From the NCBI RefSeq assembly GCF_001423425.1, contig NZ_LMNX01000003.1:965577-1029576 (forward strand): a stretch of DNA of 64,000 nt, in the 5' to 3' direction. Positions 7,314-15,561 of this stretch are shown one piece after another. This DNA comes from Rhizobium sp. Leaf306 (lineage in GTDB: Bacteria; Pseudomonadota; Alphaproteobacteria; Rhizobiales; Rhizobiaceae). Numbering within the stretch: the stretch's first letter is position 1; every line of letters begins with the position of its first letter. The notes below the pieces were generated by a model. That model made no database searches, was not told the origin of the DNA, and saw only the letters and a list, made by a program, of their open reading frames with translations. The position numbers and the translations under genes were made by a program.

Positions 7314-10300
7314 GTGAAAGATTTCGCAACGAAAGATCGTGGTTGTCTGCCGTGGGCCTCCTCCGCGATGATGGAGACCTCGGTCACGACCATATTTAGA
7401 CCGTTGCAGTCTTTGGGACACTCCTGCAGCAACATATTTTCTCGGGCCATTAGTCCCAAAGGCCAGTTATCGCTCGTTCCCTTGCGGGTTGCGCTTTTCG
7501 TTATGCTTTGCTTGCTGGGGAGTCAAGAAAGTTGGGCCGGTCAAATTCCCGACAAGGCAGCAACTCGTTTAGGAAACGCCGTCGCCGAAATACTCGAAAC
7601 GGGCGCCGAGCCCGGATTTGCTGTTCTTTCAGGCTTGGCGACAAAGCGCTCAGAAACATTGGATACAGGAGACACCTTTTGGATGGCCGTGTCGGCGAAT
7701 GCGCTTTCGGGGCAGCAAACCCAACGCGCTTTAAAAACCTATGTTACGAAGCTCACCGCAGATGACCGCGCGCGCCTTGTTCTTCTTACGCGTCAGTTGC
7801 GGGAACTTGCGGATGTCCTTGCCACCGTTCCACTGTCTGAAAACGGCCGGCAAAAACCGATTGAGGACGAGGTCCTAAGGCGGATGGAGCATCCTGATGT
7901 CAGCGCGCAACGGGCGCTGATTTCTCGGGCCACGGATCCAGCCTACTCCCGCTCCGATGAAATGGTTGAGCGCATCATATCGAACCCCGATATAGTAAAA
8001 GGCGTTGCCGGTGACATCGAAGATATGCGGACTGCTAGCGACATCAAGCGGTTCGGTCTTTTCATTCGATACGCAAATGTTCAATCGATTCCCTTGTCAG
8101 CAGAAGAGATAACCAGGGCGCTGGATCAATCCGACAAGAATCTTCAACGCGCAGCCCTGTTCGTATTGGTTAAAGCGACGGAAGATATTCCGCGCCAACT
8201 CGTGCCGAAGCTAAAAATGTTGGTGGCGTCAAGTACAGATTCGGACGTACTGCCGCTCGCAGTGGAACTTCTCGCCCGAATATCCGCCGATGAAGCCGCA
8301 TCCCAGCTCGCACCTCGCGCAAACAAAGACGAATTCTGGCGGAGCGATCTCGGTACTGGCGCGTTTGCTGCTCTGACGCGGACAAGGGATGGTGTCGATG
8401 CAGCCGGCGCGGGCAAGATTCGGATCGCCGGAGAAGACATCTACAGCTACGGAGATTGCCGCGTATTGCCAGGCTCGCTAGCGCTCGTGACACGTCAAAC
8501 CGATGGAAAGAGCATTGTGGAATCTTTGGTCACGGCATTGGCGGCGGTCCTGCGACGAGACAAGGCAAATAATTGCGACAGCACTATGATAGCGAATGCG
8601 CTCGATGCAGGGCTGCATCGAATAACTGAAATGGGTCTGACAGAAGGAGACTTTTCTTCGGCGTTCTACGATTTCATCGAACAGCCGTCCACTGTTACTC
8701 CCACGTTGGACAGCGTTGAAATCAAGGCACTCGTTGAGATATTGAGCAAGGCGCATGCGACACGGTCAGCGCTCTTGTCGGACCAAAATCGTCTTCGAGC
8801 CCTGATCCTCAACCCAAAAGTCTCATTGCATCCGGTTCTGGCGGCATTGATAATGTCGTTGCCAATCGACCACCCCTTTCTTTCGTTACTTCGCCAATTC
8901 CTGCAACCTGGGCAGGGCGGAAGTCTTGTCGATTATGTGAGGGACAGACACGAGCTATTGACGCGAGTATTGGCGATAACCGTGCGCGACAGAGGGTGGA
9001 CATCTGATCAATTGGATGGAGTCCTCGCGATCAGCAATGCGTCGGAATCGGCTGATGTCAATGCGGCGGCTTTCGATGTCATTTTCCGCGCAGGAGGGGC
9101 TCAGCGACTGCTGGAGTATTTCGACAACCAGACAGAGCCGAATGCGGGCTCGAAGCCAGCCATAACAAGGATCAGGGCGCTTAGGGCATTCTTGGCAGCA
9201 GTCAGGCAAATGCCGGACACTTCGGCGGCGTATACGCCCCTTCGTCTTGCCTGGCTATGGCAACAATTGACTGACGAGGGCTTACGCGGCCCCGTGGTGC
9301 GAGCTCTCGGCCAACGTCCTGCTAACATGTCGCCGGATGACACCTCGATCTCAACTGCCCTCAGCACAGCCGCGACCCAGCGAAATGGCAAGGGAGCCGT
9401 GGGAGCGTGTCTGGATGCAGCCACGCTCGGCCCCTATTCCCGTCTCGATACTGGCCTGACGATCCTGGAGGTAAGCGAAAGCTTGAATTACGAAGGCGAG
9501 CCCTGGCCATCCGTTTGCGAGTATTTGCTCGCATCATCTGAAGGCGGTATGCTCAGCGATACCGGACAGGCGCTGGTGTCTTTTGTTTCTCGTCCCGCAG
9601 CGATCGAAGCCTCTCGCCTGGATGTTTTACTGCGCCTGTCTGCACTTGCCAAGGTCTGGAACCAGGCGTCCGAACGTGCGTTGAGCCAATTCGATCAACG
9701 ACCGATAGCAGAAGCTGTTGCGTCGCTTTCCGCCTTAGTCGGATGGGGCCTCGACGACTTCAGCCGACTCCGTGAATGGGACGCGCGTCTTCGCCCAATA
9801 TTTCCGGACCAGGCGTCCGCCATTCGAACTGAATGGCTTAAGCGCGGGGCCTTGCTCGCCGCTATGGCGATCCCGGGTGGATTGGTAGTCCACATCGCGT
9901 TCTGGCTATTGCTGCTTACTGCATATCCTAGGTCGGTCCGGCTGCAAACGCATGTGTTCTATAATCCTTGGGTACGAAAGATTTTCGGATTGGGATATGT
10001 GGATTTGCTGTTGGTGTGGATTGCTCCGATCCGACGTAGGTTCTTTGAGCCGTTCAGAACACCGCTTTCGGGCGAATTGGAACGTATCGGGCCCGGAACC
10101 GCGTTTGGGGCATACTTCCCTAAATCGGAGATCGTGGCCATTACGCGCATCGACTTGGAGCGAGAGATCAGGACTGCCGAGCGAGCGGCACTGACAGGGA
10201 CGCTTCCAGCCAATTCCGGTGCAATTGTCCAAGCACTAGCACATTGGCATGGCCCTACCTGGCTGTTTGGGCCGTCTGGTCGAGGCAAGACGAGTTATCT

Positions 10301-11966
10301 CCGCCATGCGCTCACCACGAATGCACGTATCCGGTTTCCATTCATTTACCTGCGTGCTGCAGAATGCGGAGATGATCTTCTCGATACCATTTGCAGCCGG
10401 TTAGGCGGCCTTGGGCGGGATAAGGATCTGGTCACCTCCCTTGTCCATGCCGGACTATTTGATGTCTATGTCGATGGCTTGAATGAAGTTGACCGTGAAC
10501 GCCAGGAAGTGATTGCGAGATTCATCGTCGATCACAGGTCGGCAAACATTTTTGTTGCATCACAGGAAGTGGGAATCTCGCTTCCATCTAAACTTTCGAC
10601 TTATTATTTGCTCCCCCTCACTCGGGCTCAGATGAAGGAATTTCTCGCAAGTCGGGCGGAGAGTCTCGATATACAGGCGCCAATCAGGGGAAATGTATTT
10701 ATTGAGAAAAGTGCGCAATTCATAGACGGCTTGGTGGAAGAAGCGGCACTGATTGACACGGATCGGCCGGATAATCCCGACACAAACCGCCGTCGCGAGC
10801 TCGCGGCAAGCTTTATCGCGACCCTTGCAAATCCTATCGACCTTGAAACCGCAGCCTCGCTGTTGTCGTTGGATATCGAGCCTGACCCTTTTCGCCTTCA
10901 GGAACAGCAATTTGACCTCGTTCGTCAGGACTATGAAAGCCGGTTAGCGCGGCCATTCCCAACCATGGAACTTTCTAAGTCGGTGCTGTCAGCGCGCCAA
11001 GCAAACAGTCCTGAGCTGGATGCCATTGTTTTTGGTACCGCGGTCGCTATCCTTGAGGAACGCAAGCAAGTTCGTCGGATCAGCGTTGCTTCCGTCGGTG
11101 GATTCCTGGCTGAGTACCATTTTCGCCACGACAAAATCCGTGATTTTTATACCCATTTTGCGTTTCTTCACGATGTGGACGCCAGATTTTCACTTGCCAG
11201 AGACGACAGGTTTTCGGGCGTCTACGACTATCTTGCCCGCGAGCTGCCCCCCGCTGCGGTTGCCGATCTGCGAGAGTATCTTTTGTCAGCGGCGGTCGAT
11301 AGCAACGACCATCGACTTAGCGACAGGTTTCTACAGCATTTGCGGTGGCGAGCACTGCTTGATGAGGTCGACCCACCGTGGCTTTCAAACTATGAAACGC
11401 CAACTGCCGACAAAGCATTGACCGAATTCGAACAACTTTCGGGCAGAAGGCAGCAAATCGAAATCGAGATGCATCGACTTCGTACGACGGTCGATGCTGA
11501 ACGCCTTCCAGCCCGATTGCTCTCGGCGCGCACAGTGGAAACTCTGGAGGGCGGAGTGCTCAGGCTGTTCGAAAGATCAGGCGCAAAGATTCGGCCGACG
11601 CCTGGCGGGGCAGCGCCGATCGTTGAGCCACCGTGGTATCCCAGCTTCTCCCTGTTTTGTTTGGCGGGAAACAATGTTTGCACAGCCGTTGCAGCCATCG
11701 GCATGCGATCACGACTCCTGCAAAGCCACGGCTGGAAAATCCTAATCATCAATCCGACGCCGGATTACGAGCCGAAGCTTCGCGATTGGGGCCGCGTCTC
11801 GGAATGGGCCCGGTCGCTCGCAGTTGAAGGCCTATTGGCACTTGGGACGATTGAACTCTACGAGCTTGCGACACATTCCATAATTAACCAGGAGTCAGAA
11901 TCTTTCTGGCACAAGCTCCGAGAGTTGGATGTATCTGGAACTACGGCACAAATCAGTCCTCGATAA
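7314..11966 (+). CDS. Giant membrane-spanning STAND/NACHT-like P-loop NTPase with exported helical-repeat region
   Basis: GTG 7314 follows GGAGGG at 7304-7309 and gives 1550 residues. ATG 7368 is an alternative, and the frame is open back to TTG 7266. Numbering from GTG: a hydrophobic signal or anchor (VPLRVALFVMLCLLG) at about 54-69 ends in a possible cleavage site (SWA-GQ). About 770 residues of alpha-helical, HEAT-like sequence follow. A transmembrane segment lies at about 846-873 (PGGLVVHIAFWLLLLTAYP). A cytoplasmic P-loop NTPase has Walker A GPSGRGKTS at 986-994 and Walker B VYVDGLNE around D1054. A C-terminal domain from about 1440 contains ILIINPTPDYEP and LLALGTIELYELA. The topology suggests outside sensing coupled to a cytoplasmic signalling ATPase. 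A small secreted protein gene follows 17 bp later. The family assignment is inferred from motifs only; a role in defence is possible but unproven. Confidence 0.7.
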   Translation: MKDFATKDRGCLPWASSAMMETSVTTIFRPLQSLGHSCSNIFSRAISPKGQLSLVPLRVALFVMLCLLGSQESWAGQIPDKAATRLGNAVAEILETGAEPGFAVLSGLATKRSETLDTGDTFWMAVSANALSGQQTQRALKTYVTKLTADDRARLVLLTRQLRELADVLATVPLSENGRQKPIEDEVLRRMEHPDVSAQRALISRATDPAYSRSDEMVERIISNPDIVKGVAGDIEDMRTASDIKRFGLFIRYANVQSIPLSAEEITRALDQSDKNLQRAALFVLVKATEDIPRQLVPKLKMLVASSTDSDVLPLAVELLARISADEAASQLAPRANKDEFWRSDLGTGAFAALTRTRDGVDAAGAGKIRIAGEDIYSYGDCRVLPGSLALVTRQTDGKSIVESLVTALAAVLRRDKANNCDSTMIANALDAGLHRITEMGLTEGDFSSAFYDFIEQPSTVTPTLDSVEIKALVEILSKAHATRSALLSDQNRLRALILNPKVSLHPVLAALIMSLPIDHPFLSLLRQFLQPGQGGSLVDYVRDRHELLTRVLAITVRDRGWTSDQLDGVLAISNASESADVNAAAFDVIFRAGGAQRLLEYFDNQTEPNAGSKPAITRIRALRAFLAAVRQMPDTSAAYTPLRLAWLWQQLTDEGLRGPVVRALGQRPANMSPDDTSISTALSTAATQRNGKGAVGACLDAATLGPYSRLDTGLTILEVSESLNYEGEPWPSVCEYLLASSEGGMLSDTGQALVSFVSRPAAIEASRLDVLLRLSALAKVWNQASERALSQFDQRPIAEAVASLSALVGWGLDDFSRLREWDARLRPIFPDQASAIRTEWLKRGALLAAMAIPGGLVVHIAFWLLLLTAYPRSVRLQTHVFYNPWVRKIFGLGYVDLLLVWIAPIRRRFFEPFRTPLSGELERIGPGTAFGAYFPKSEIVAITRIDLEREIRTAERAALTGTLPANSGAIVQALAHWHGPTWLFGPSGRGKTSYLRHALTTNARIRFPFIYLRAAECGDDLLDTICSRLGGLGRDKDLVTSLVHAGLFDVYVDGLNEVDRERQEVIARFIVDHRSANIFVASQEVGISLPSKLSTYYLLPLTRAQMKEFLASRAESLDIQAPIRGNVFIEKSAQFIDGLVEEAALIDTDRPDNPDTNRRRELAASFIATLANPIDLETAASLLSLDIEPDPFRLQEQQFDLVRQDYESRLARPFPTMELSKSVLSARQANSPELDAIVFGTAVAILEERKQVRRISVASVGGFLAEYHFRHDKIRDFYTHFAFLHDVDARFSLARDDRFSGVYDYLARELPPAAVADLREYLLSAAVDSNDHRLSDRFLQHLRWRALLDEVDPPWLSNYETPTADKALTEFEQLSGRRQQIEIEMHRLRTTVDAERLPARLLSARTVETLEGGVLRLFERSGAKIRPTPGGAAPIVEPPWYPSFSLFCLAGNNVCTAVAAIGMRSRLLQSHGWKILIINPTPDYEPKLRDWGRVSEWARSLAVEGLLALGTIELYELATHSIINQESESFWHKLRELDVSGTTAQISPR

Positions 11967-11983
11967 ACGAAGAAGTACTGGAA

Positions 11984-12502
11984 ATGAGACTGTACGCAAT
12001 TCTGGTGCTTCTTATATTGCCGCTCCTCACATCGAGTGCCAGAGCCGAACAATTCAAGAATGTCTATATGTCGTTTGAGCTTCCCGCAAACTGGTCGTGC
12101 GTCTTGGAAGAGACGGAGTGGGTTTGCGGAGACAAGGACCAAATCGACAAACGTTCTGCGATCATAATTCTCACCGCAAAAGAAGTTGGGCCGATGGATC
12201 GGCTGGATCTTTACGAAGACCACATTTCGGTGCCTGTGCAACTTGTTGACAAGGATGGAAACTCGATTGGCCGTTCTTCGCGGGTGGAATTTGCTAGGCA
12301 GGAAGAAATCAATGGGGTGACCTGGATACATGGTCGCCAATTCGAATCGGAGGTGCCTGACTATTACACCGACTACTTCGCCACGGTTGATAGCAAGATA
12401 GCTGTCTTGGTAACATTTTCTGCTAGGGAAGATGGTTTTGACAGTGCTTATGCGCAATTTTTTCCCAGCATGTCTACAATTTCGGTTACGCAACCAAAGT
12501 AA
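11984..12502 (+). CDS. Small secreted protein, partner of the large NTPase
   Basis: The protein is 172 residues with a clear signal peptide (LYAILVLLILPLLTSSARA, cleavage before EQF). The mature part is about 150 residues, with the opening pattern YMSFELPANWSC and later GVTWIHGRQFES and SAREDGFDSAYAQFFPSM. This loosely resembles small periplasmic proteins of the PsbP/MOG1 fold (DUF1795-like), but that is a weak impression. The start is 17 bp after the NTPase stop, so the two are cotranscribed. The natural inference is that it acts with the exported region of the NTPase, as ligand, regulator or stabiliser. Confidence 0.7.
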   Translation: MRLYAILVLLILPLLTSSARAEQFKNVYMSFELPANWSCVLEETEWVCGDKDQIDKRSAIIILTAKEVGPMDRLDLYEDHISVPVQLVDKDGNSIGRSSRVEFARQEEINGVTWIHGRQFESEVPDYYTDYFATVDSKIAVLVTFSAREDGFDSAYAQFFPSMSTISVTQPK

Positions 12503-12671
12503 GCGCAGAGAATGTCCACTGGGGGATGACTTCGGTAACATAATTCCTAGTTATGTGAATTTCAGTTCTCGCCATGGTTATCTCAACCGCGGAAACATGC
12601 AACCACGTTTTCAGTCAGGAAGTCATGGAGAATTGAGGGGGCCAGCTGAATCGCCGGATTTCGGTGACCTG

Positions 12672-12980
12672 TCAGCCGCCCTTCTCTTTGGCCTCGTAAG
12701 GAAGCCAGTCGGCAAGGTACATTGAGCCGCTGACGCGGTCGGCGCGAGGCCGGTCATAAATCACCACATAACCTCGCTTGCCGGATCGATCCAGCCGGTA
12801 AAGTCCTTCCGGCTTTTCAGCGGAACCGGCTTCGCCGGGATCGCGCTGCCACTGATAAATCTGCCGCGGATGCTGAATTTCAGCACTCCGCTCACCGGTC
12901 CATTCATAGAGAGCGAACGGACCATCGGCGTCGCTCACCGGACCAGCAATGATGAGGACACGGCCGCCGCTCAAGGTTGG
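12672..12980 (-). pseudogene. C-terminal remnant of a DUF3616-like protein
   Basis: The minus-strand frame contains GGRVLIIAGPVSDADGPFALYEW and ends with YLADWLPYEAKEKGG. This resembles the C-terminal end of DUF3616 proteins, which carry an LxILAGP..D.DGP..LY.W segment and end soon after a WLP motif. The similarity begins abruptly around 12975; upstream codons (to 13040) do not look like the family, and a plus-strand gene starts here. I read it as the 3' end of a gene whose front was lost. No start codon or ribosome site fits. Confidence 0.4.
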
Positions 12981-12981
12981 C

Positions 12982-13353
12982 ATGTTCACCGGTGGGAGCA
13001 AGGAGCCTGTGGTCGCAGCCATGCTACCAGCAACCATCACGTTGATCTCGGGCTTAACAGCCTATTTTTTCGAGAAAAAGACGGGGCAGCGAGATGATCT
13101 CGATGTATCGCTTCTGCCCGCGCTAGTCTGCGCGCTCGTCATCTTTGCATCCTTTGGCGCATATTATGCATCGAATTTGCGATCTTTGTCTCTGAGGAAG
13201 GAGAGGATAATCCAGGTACAGGTGGAATCTGACAAGATTGATCACGCTGAGATTGAGGTGAAACTCAATCGCGCCAAACTTTGCCGACAAATGTTTTCAG
13301 ACGACATAGAGATGAGAGCAGCGTGTGTGGATCTTCTGAAAACAGCAAAATAA
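12982..13353 (+). CDS. Small membrane protein, unknown function
   Basis: ATG 12982 gives 123 residues; the frame is open back to ATG 12949, which would overlap the antisense DUF3616 remnant. Two hydrophobic segments are visible (VAAMLPATITLISGLTAYF and LLPALVCALVIFASFGAYYA). They are separated by a charged loop and followed by a soluble tail of about 50 residues rich in charged residues, probably helical (RKERIIQVQVESDKIDHAEI). No family is recognised. The start is uncertain because a deletion junction lies close by, so the gene may have lost its original 5' end. Confidence 0.45.
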   Translation: MFTGGSKEPVVAAMLPATITLISGLTAYFFEKKTGQRDDLDVSLLPALVCALVIFASFGAYYASNLRSLSLRKERIIQVQVESDKIDHAEIEVKLNRAKLCRQMFSDDIEMRAACVDLLKTAK

Positions 13354-13427
13354 AGCTGTTTGCCGAGGAGCTCACCTTGAACGGAATTGAACGAGAAGCC
13401 GACTGGTACGAAAGCTTAAGTCAGTGA
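13323..13427 (+). CDS. Possible 34-residue small protein
   Basis: A GTG at 13323 opens a frame overlapping the end of the preceding gene and encoding a 34-residue acidic peptide containing LFAEELTLNGIEREADWYES. Codon use looks gene-like, but there is no strong ribosome site and no family match. It could instead be the tail of an older gene broken by a frameshift. Confidence 0.2.
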   Translation: MCGSSENSKIKLFAEELTLNGIEREADWYESLSQ

Positions 13428-13550
13428 GAATTCGAGCTTGCGGTGGATAAGACCGCCAGGCGCGTCCTGCAGGAAACTTGCCGGGCGTGTAGTCCTCCGG
13501 TAGGATTCGCCGCGTCTAGCCCGGAAGGCGGAGCAACGGAGGCGCGGACA

Positions 13551-14522
13551 ATGAGGAAAGCAGTCTGCATCTGCATCGCATCGGTGCTTCTCTGCAACAC
13601 AGCGCACGGTTCCGCTCTGGGAAACGGTAAGGAGCTTGGGACGCCCCAGTTCCTCAGGTCGGACGGCACCGTCGATCTCAACATCGCGGAAAATGAGCTC
13701 CGGGCGCTGGAATGTCAGCTCGTGACGTCGTCCGCAATGCTTTCACAGGTCGACGCCGTTCTTGAGGAAGCCAATTCTCGGCTCGACGTCCGCTTGGCGC
13801 AGATAGCCGCATTCAAGCTGAAGCCCGACCCGCCGCGCGAGCCCGATCCGGTTCCGCTCCTGACGGAGACCGGAGCGGAGAAGGACGAGAAGCAGCTGGA
13901 GGTGCTTCGGACAGCAAAGTCCGCGTTCAACCATGTCAGGGAAGCCGACGACCTCCTACAGTACGCGGAGAAGGTTCCGGAGAGGTCGCGGATCGCCGCC
14001 TTCCAGAACGACGTGCAGACCGCGCGCGCCGGCGTGCTGGGAATACTCGCGTCGACCGACGAGGACTGGCAGGCAAGCAAGCGCTACAGGGACAACGTCG
14101 CGCGCCGGGGAGCTATGCTTGATAGCCAGTTCTACGGCGACTGCAGCGGGCCGGGCTTCTGGAAGGTGGTCGAATCCTCCCAGACAACGGGCGGGGAAAC
14201 CTCCGAGTTCTGGGATGGTGTGAACCGTGATTGCGAAGGAAGCGGCGCCGAAGACGCCATATCCTACGTCGCCTATCTGAAACGAAGCATGCTGTCGATC
14301 GCCGACGAAGGATCAGGATGCAAGGACGCCAAAGTCGTGGCGGACCAGCCGGACAAAGCGTCCGTCAGAAGCACATGTCCCTGGACAGACGACAAGTGGA
14401 ACGAACTGACGCAGACCGCCACGACGGCCCCGGACGGTACGGTGTCCTTCCAGTCCCGGTACCGCTTTCCGGAAGGCAGCGTCGTGTCGATAGACATGAA
14501 GTACGCCCCCTGCGACCGGTGA
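13551..14522 (+). CDS. Secreted coiled-coil hypothetical protein
   Basis: ATG 13551 is preceded by GGAGG and starts a classical signal peptide (RKAVCICIASVLLCNTAHGS). A longer open frame from 13443 lacks these features. The mature protein of about 300 residues has a helical, probably coiled-coil N-terminal half (ENELRALECQLVTSSAML and following), a proline-rich stretch (KPDPPREPDPVPLL) and a C-terminal part with paired cysteines (GDCSGPGFW, NRDCEGSG, STCPWTDD) ending YAPCDR. Disulphide bonding in the periplasm is likely. It converges on a four-gene operon ending 27 bp away, three members of which also encode exported proteins. Function unknown. Confidence 0.6.
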   Translation: MRKAVCICIASVLLCNTAHGSALGNGKELGTPQFLRSDGTVDLNIAENELRALECQLVTSSAMLSQVDAVLEEANSRLDVRLAQIAAFKLKPDPPREPDPVPLLTETGAEKDEKQLEVLRTAKSAFNHVREADDLLQYAEKVPERSRIAAFQNDVQTARAGVLGILASTDEDWQASKRYRDNVARRGAMLDSQFYGDCSGPGFWKVVESSQTTGGETSEFWDGVNRDCEGSGAEDAISYVAYLKRSMLSIADEGSGCKDAKVVADQPDKASVRSTCPWTDDKWNELTQTATTAPDGTVSFQSRYRFPEGSVVSIDMKYAPCDR

Positions 14523-14549
14523 CGATCCGGACGGAGTCCCGCCTCCACC

Positions 14550-15011
14550 CTAGTTGTCGCCGCTGAATACGATCGCGCTGAGCGGCCCGAGGATGGCTAC
14601 GTTCGCCATCCCAACCAGCATGGTGGCCTCCCCATAGCGCTGGACTAGGGTGTCGCCCTCCAACACGGGCGCGAAGAAGGGCGACAGCACGTACAGCGTG
14701 AACAACAGGTTCGAGACCAGAGTGAGGACAAACGTGACGATGGCGATCTTGGTGGATCTCTTGACCCCCTCGATCCTCGTCTCGAGCACGTAGAAGACGA
14801 CGATCGAGATCAGCGGCGCCAGAAACGTGTTAAGCACGTGGAAGCACGCGCTCGTGAGCTCGTACGGCGCGAGCAGGTAGCGGCCGCCGACCGTCACGAA
14901 CCTGTACAGCACGACGATGCCTATGTGGGCGCAGAAAAAGAAGAACCAGGTCGAGGAGATCGCGTCCTCCCAGCTGGTCAGGCGCCAGGAGTACGGCCTA
15001 CGAGCATCCAT
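14550..15011 (-). CDS. Four-helix integral membrane protein, unknown
   Basis: The protein is 153 residues with four predicted membrane helices: TWFFFFCAHIGIVVLYRFV, FLAPLISIVVFYVLE, IVTFVLTLVSNLLFTLYVL and VGMANVAILGPLSAIVF. It is the last gene of a compact minus-strand operon; its start overlaps the preceding coding sequence by 14 bp (14998-15011). It is the only operon member without an export signal followed by a soluble domain, so it may be the membrane platform for the exported proteins. No family is recognised. Confidence 0.6.
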   Translation of the reverse strand: MDARRPYSWRLTSWEDAISSTWFFFFCAHIGIVVLYRFVTVGGRYLLAPYELTSACFHVLNTFLAPLISIVVFYVLETRIEGVKRSTKIAIVTFVLTLVSNLLFTLYVLSPFFAPVLEGDTLVQRYGEATMLVGMANVAILGPLSAIVFSGDN

Positions 15012-15561
15012 CGTGTTTCAGGTCTTTCAAGATCTCCGCCTGCAGGCGGATGTGGAAGAACTTGGGATCGAAGTCGCCGTTGTACGGCTGACTCTCCTGC
15101 GAGCTGTTCCCCATGCGAAGAGAGGTCGCCGTCTGCAGGATGAAGGAGGAGCCCTTCAGGAAGACGCGGCCGTAGTAGGTGACGTAGTAGCGGTATCCTC
15201 TCCCGAGCTTGAATTCCGTCGACGCGTTGTAGTCGTCTATCCACCGGCTCTGGATGCTAGAGGGAGACGTCTTCCATTCCCTGCCGACCTTGATCGCGCC
15301 CAAGATGTCCGTGGACGGCGGATCGAGGGTCAGTCCCAGCTCGCCCAGCGCCTTCGCCGTCGCGATCAGTATCGCGTCGTCGTCGATCTTGTCCGCCCTG
15401 CAGACGTCGAACATTCCGAACTGTGTCTGCCTGCCGCCTCCGACTCCGCTTGCTTCGCCCGACGTCAGCACCGTGGTGCTCGTCACGACCTTCGCGTCCT
15501 GGGCGCCCGCGATTTCGAGCGGCAGAGCGACGAATATCATCGCTGCAACAGCGTGTCTCAT
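14998..15561 (-). CDS. Secreted hypothetical protein
   Basis: ATG 15561 overlaps the stop of the metallopeptidase gene as ATGA and begins a signal peptide (RHAVAAMIFVALPLEIAGAQ). The frame is open back to 15579 but the overlap decides the start. The 187-residue product has a mature part containing FDVCRADKIDDDAILIATA and GRGYRYYVTYYGRVFLKG, with many beta-strand-like alternations. Near its C-terminus is a single cysteine (KHDGCS). No family is recognised. Tight coupling on both sides implies a fixed stoichiometry or joint assembly with the peptidase and the membrane protein. Confidence 0.6.
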   Translation of the reverse strand: MRHAVAAMIFVALPLEIAGAQDAKVVTSTTVLTSGEASGVGGGRQTQFGMFDVCRADKIDDDAILIATAKALGELGLTLDPPSTDILGAIKVGREWKTSPSSIQSRWIDDYNASTEFKLGRGYRYYVTYYGRVFLKGSSFILQTATSLRMGNSSQESQPYNGDFDPKFFHIRLQAEILKDLKHDGCS

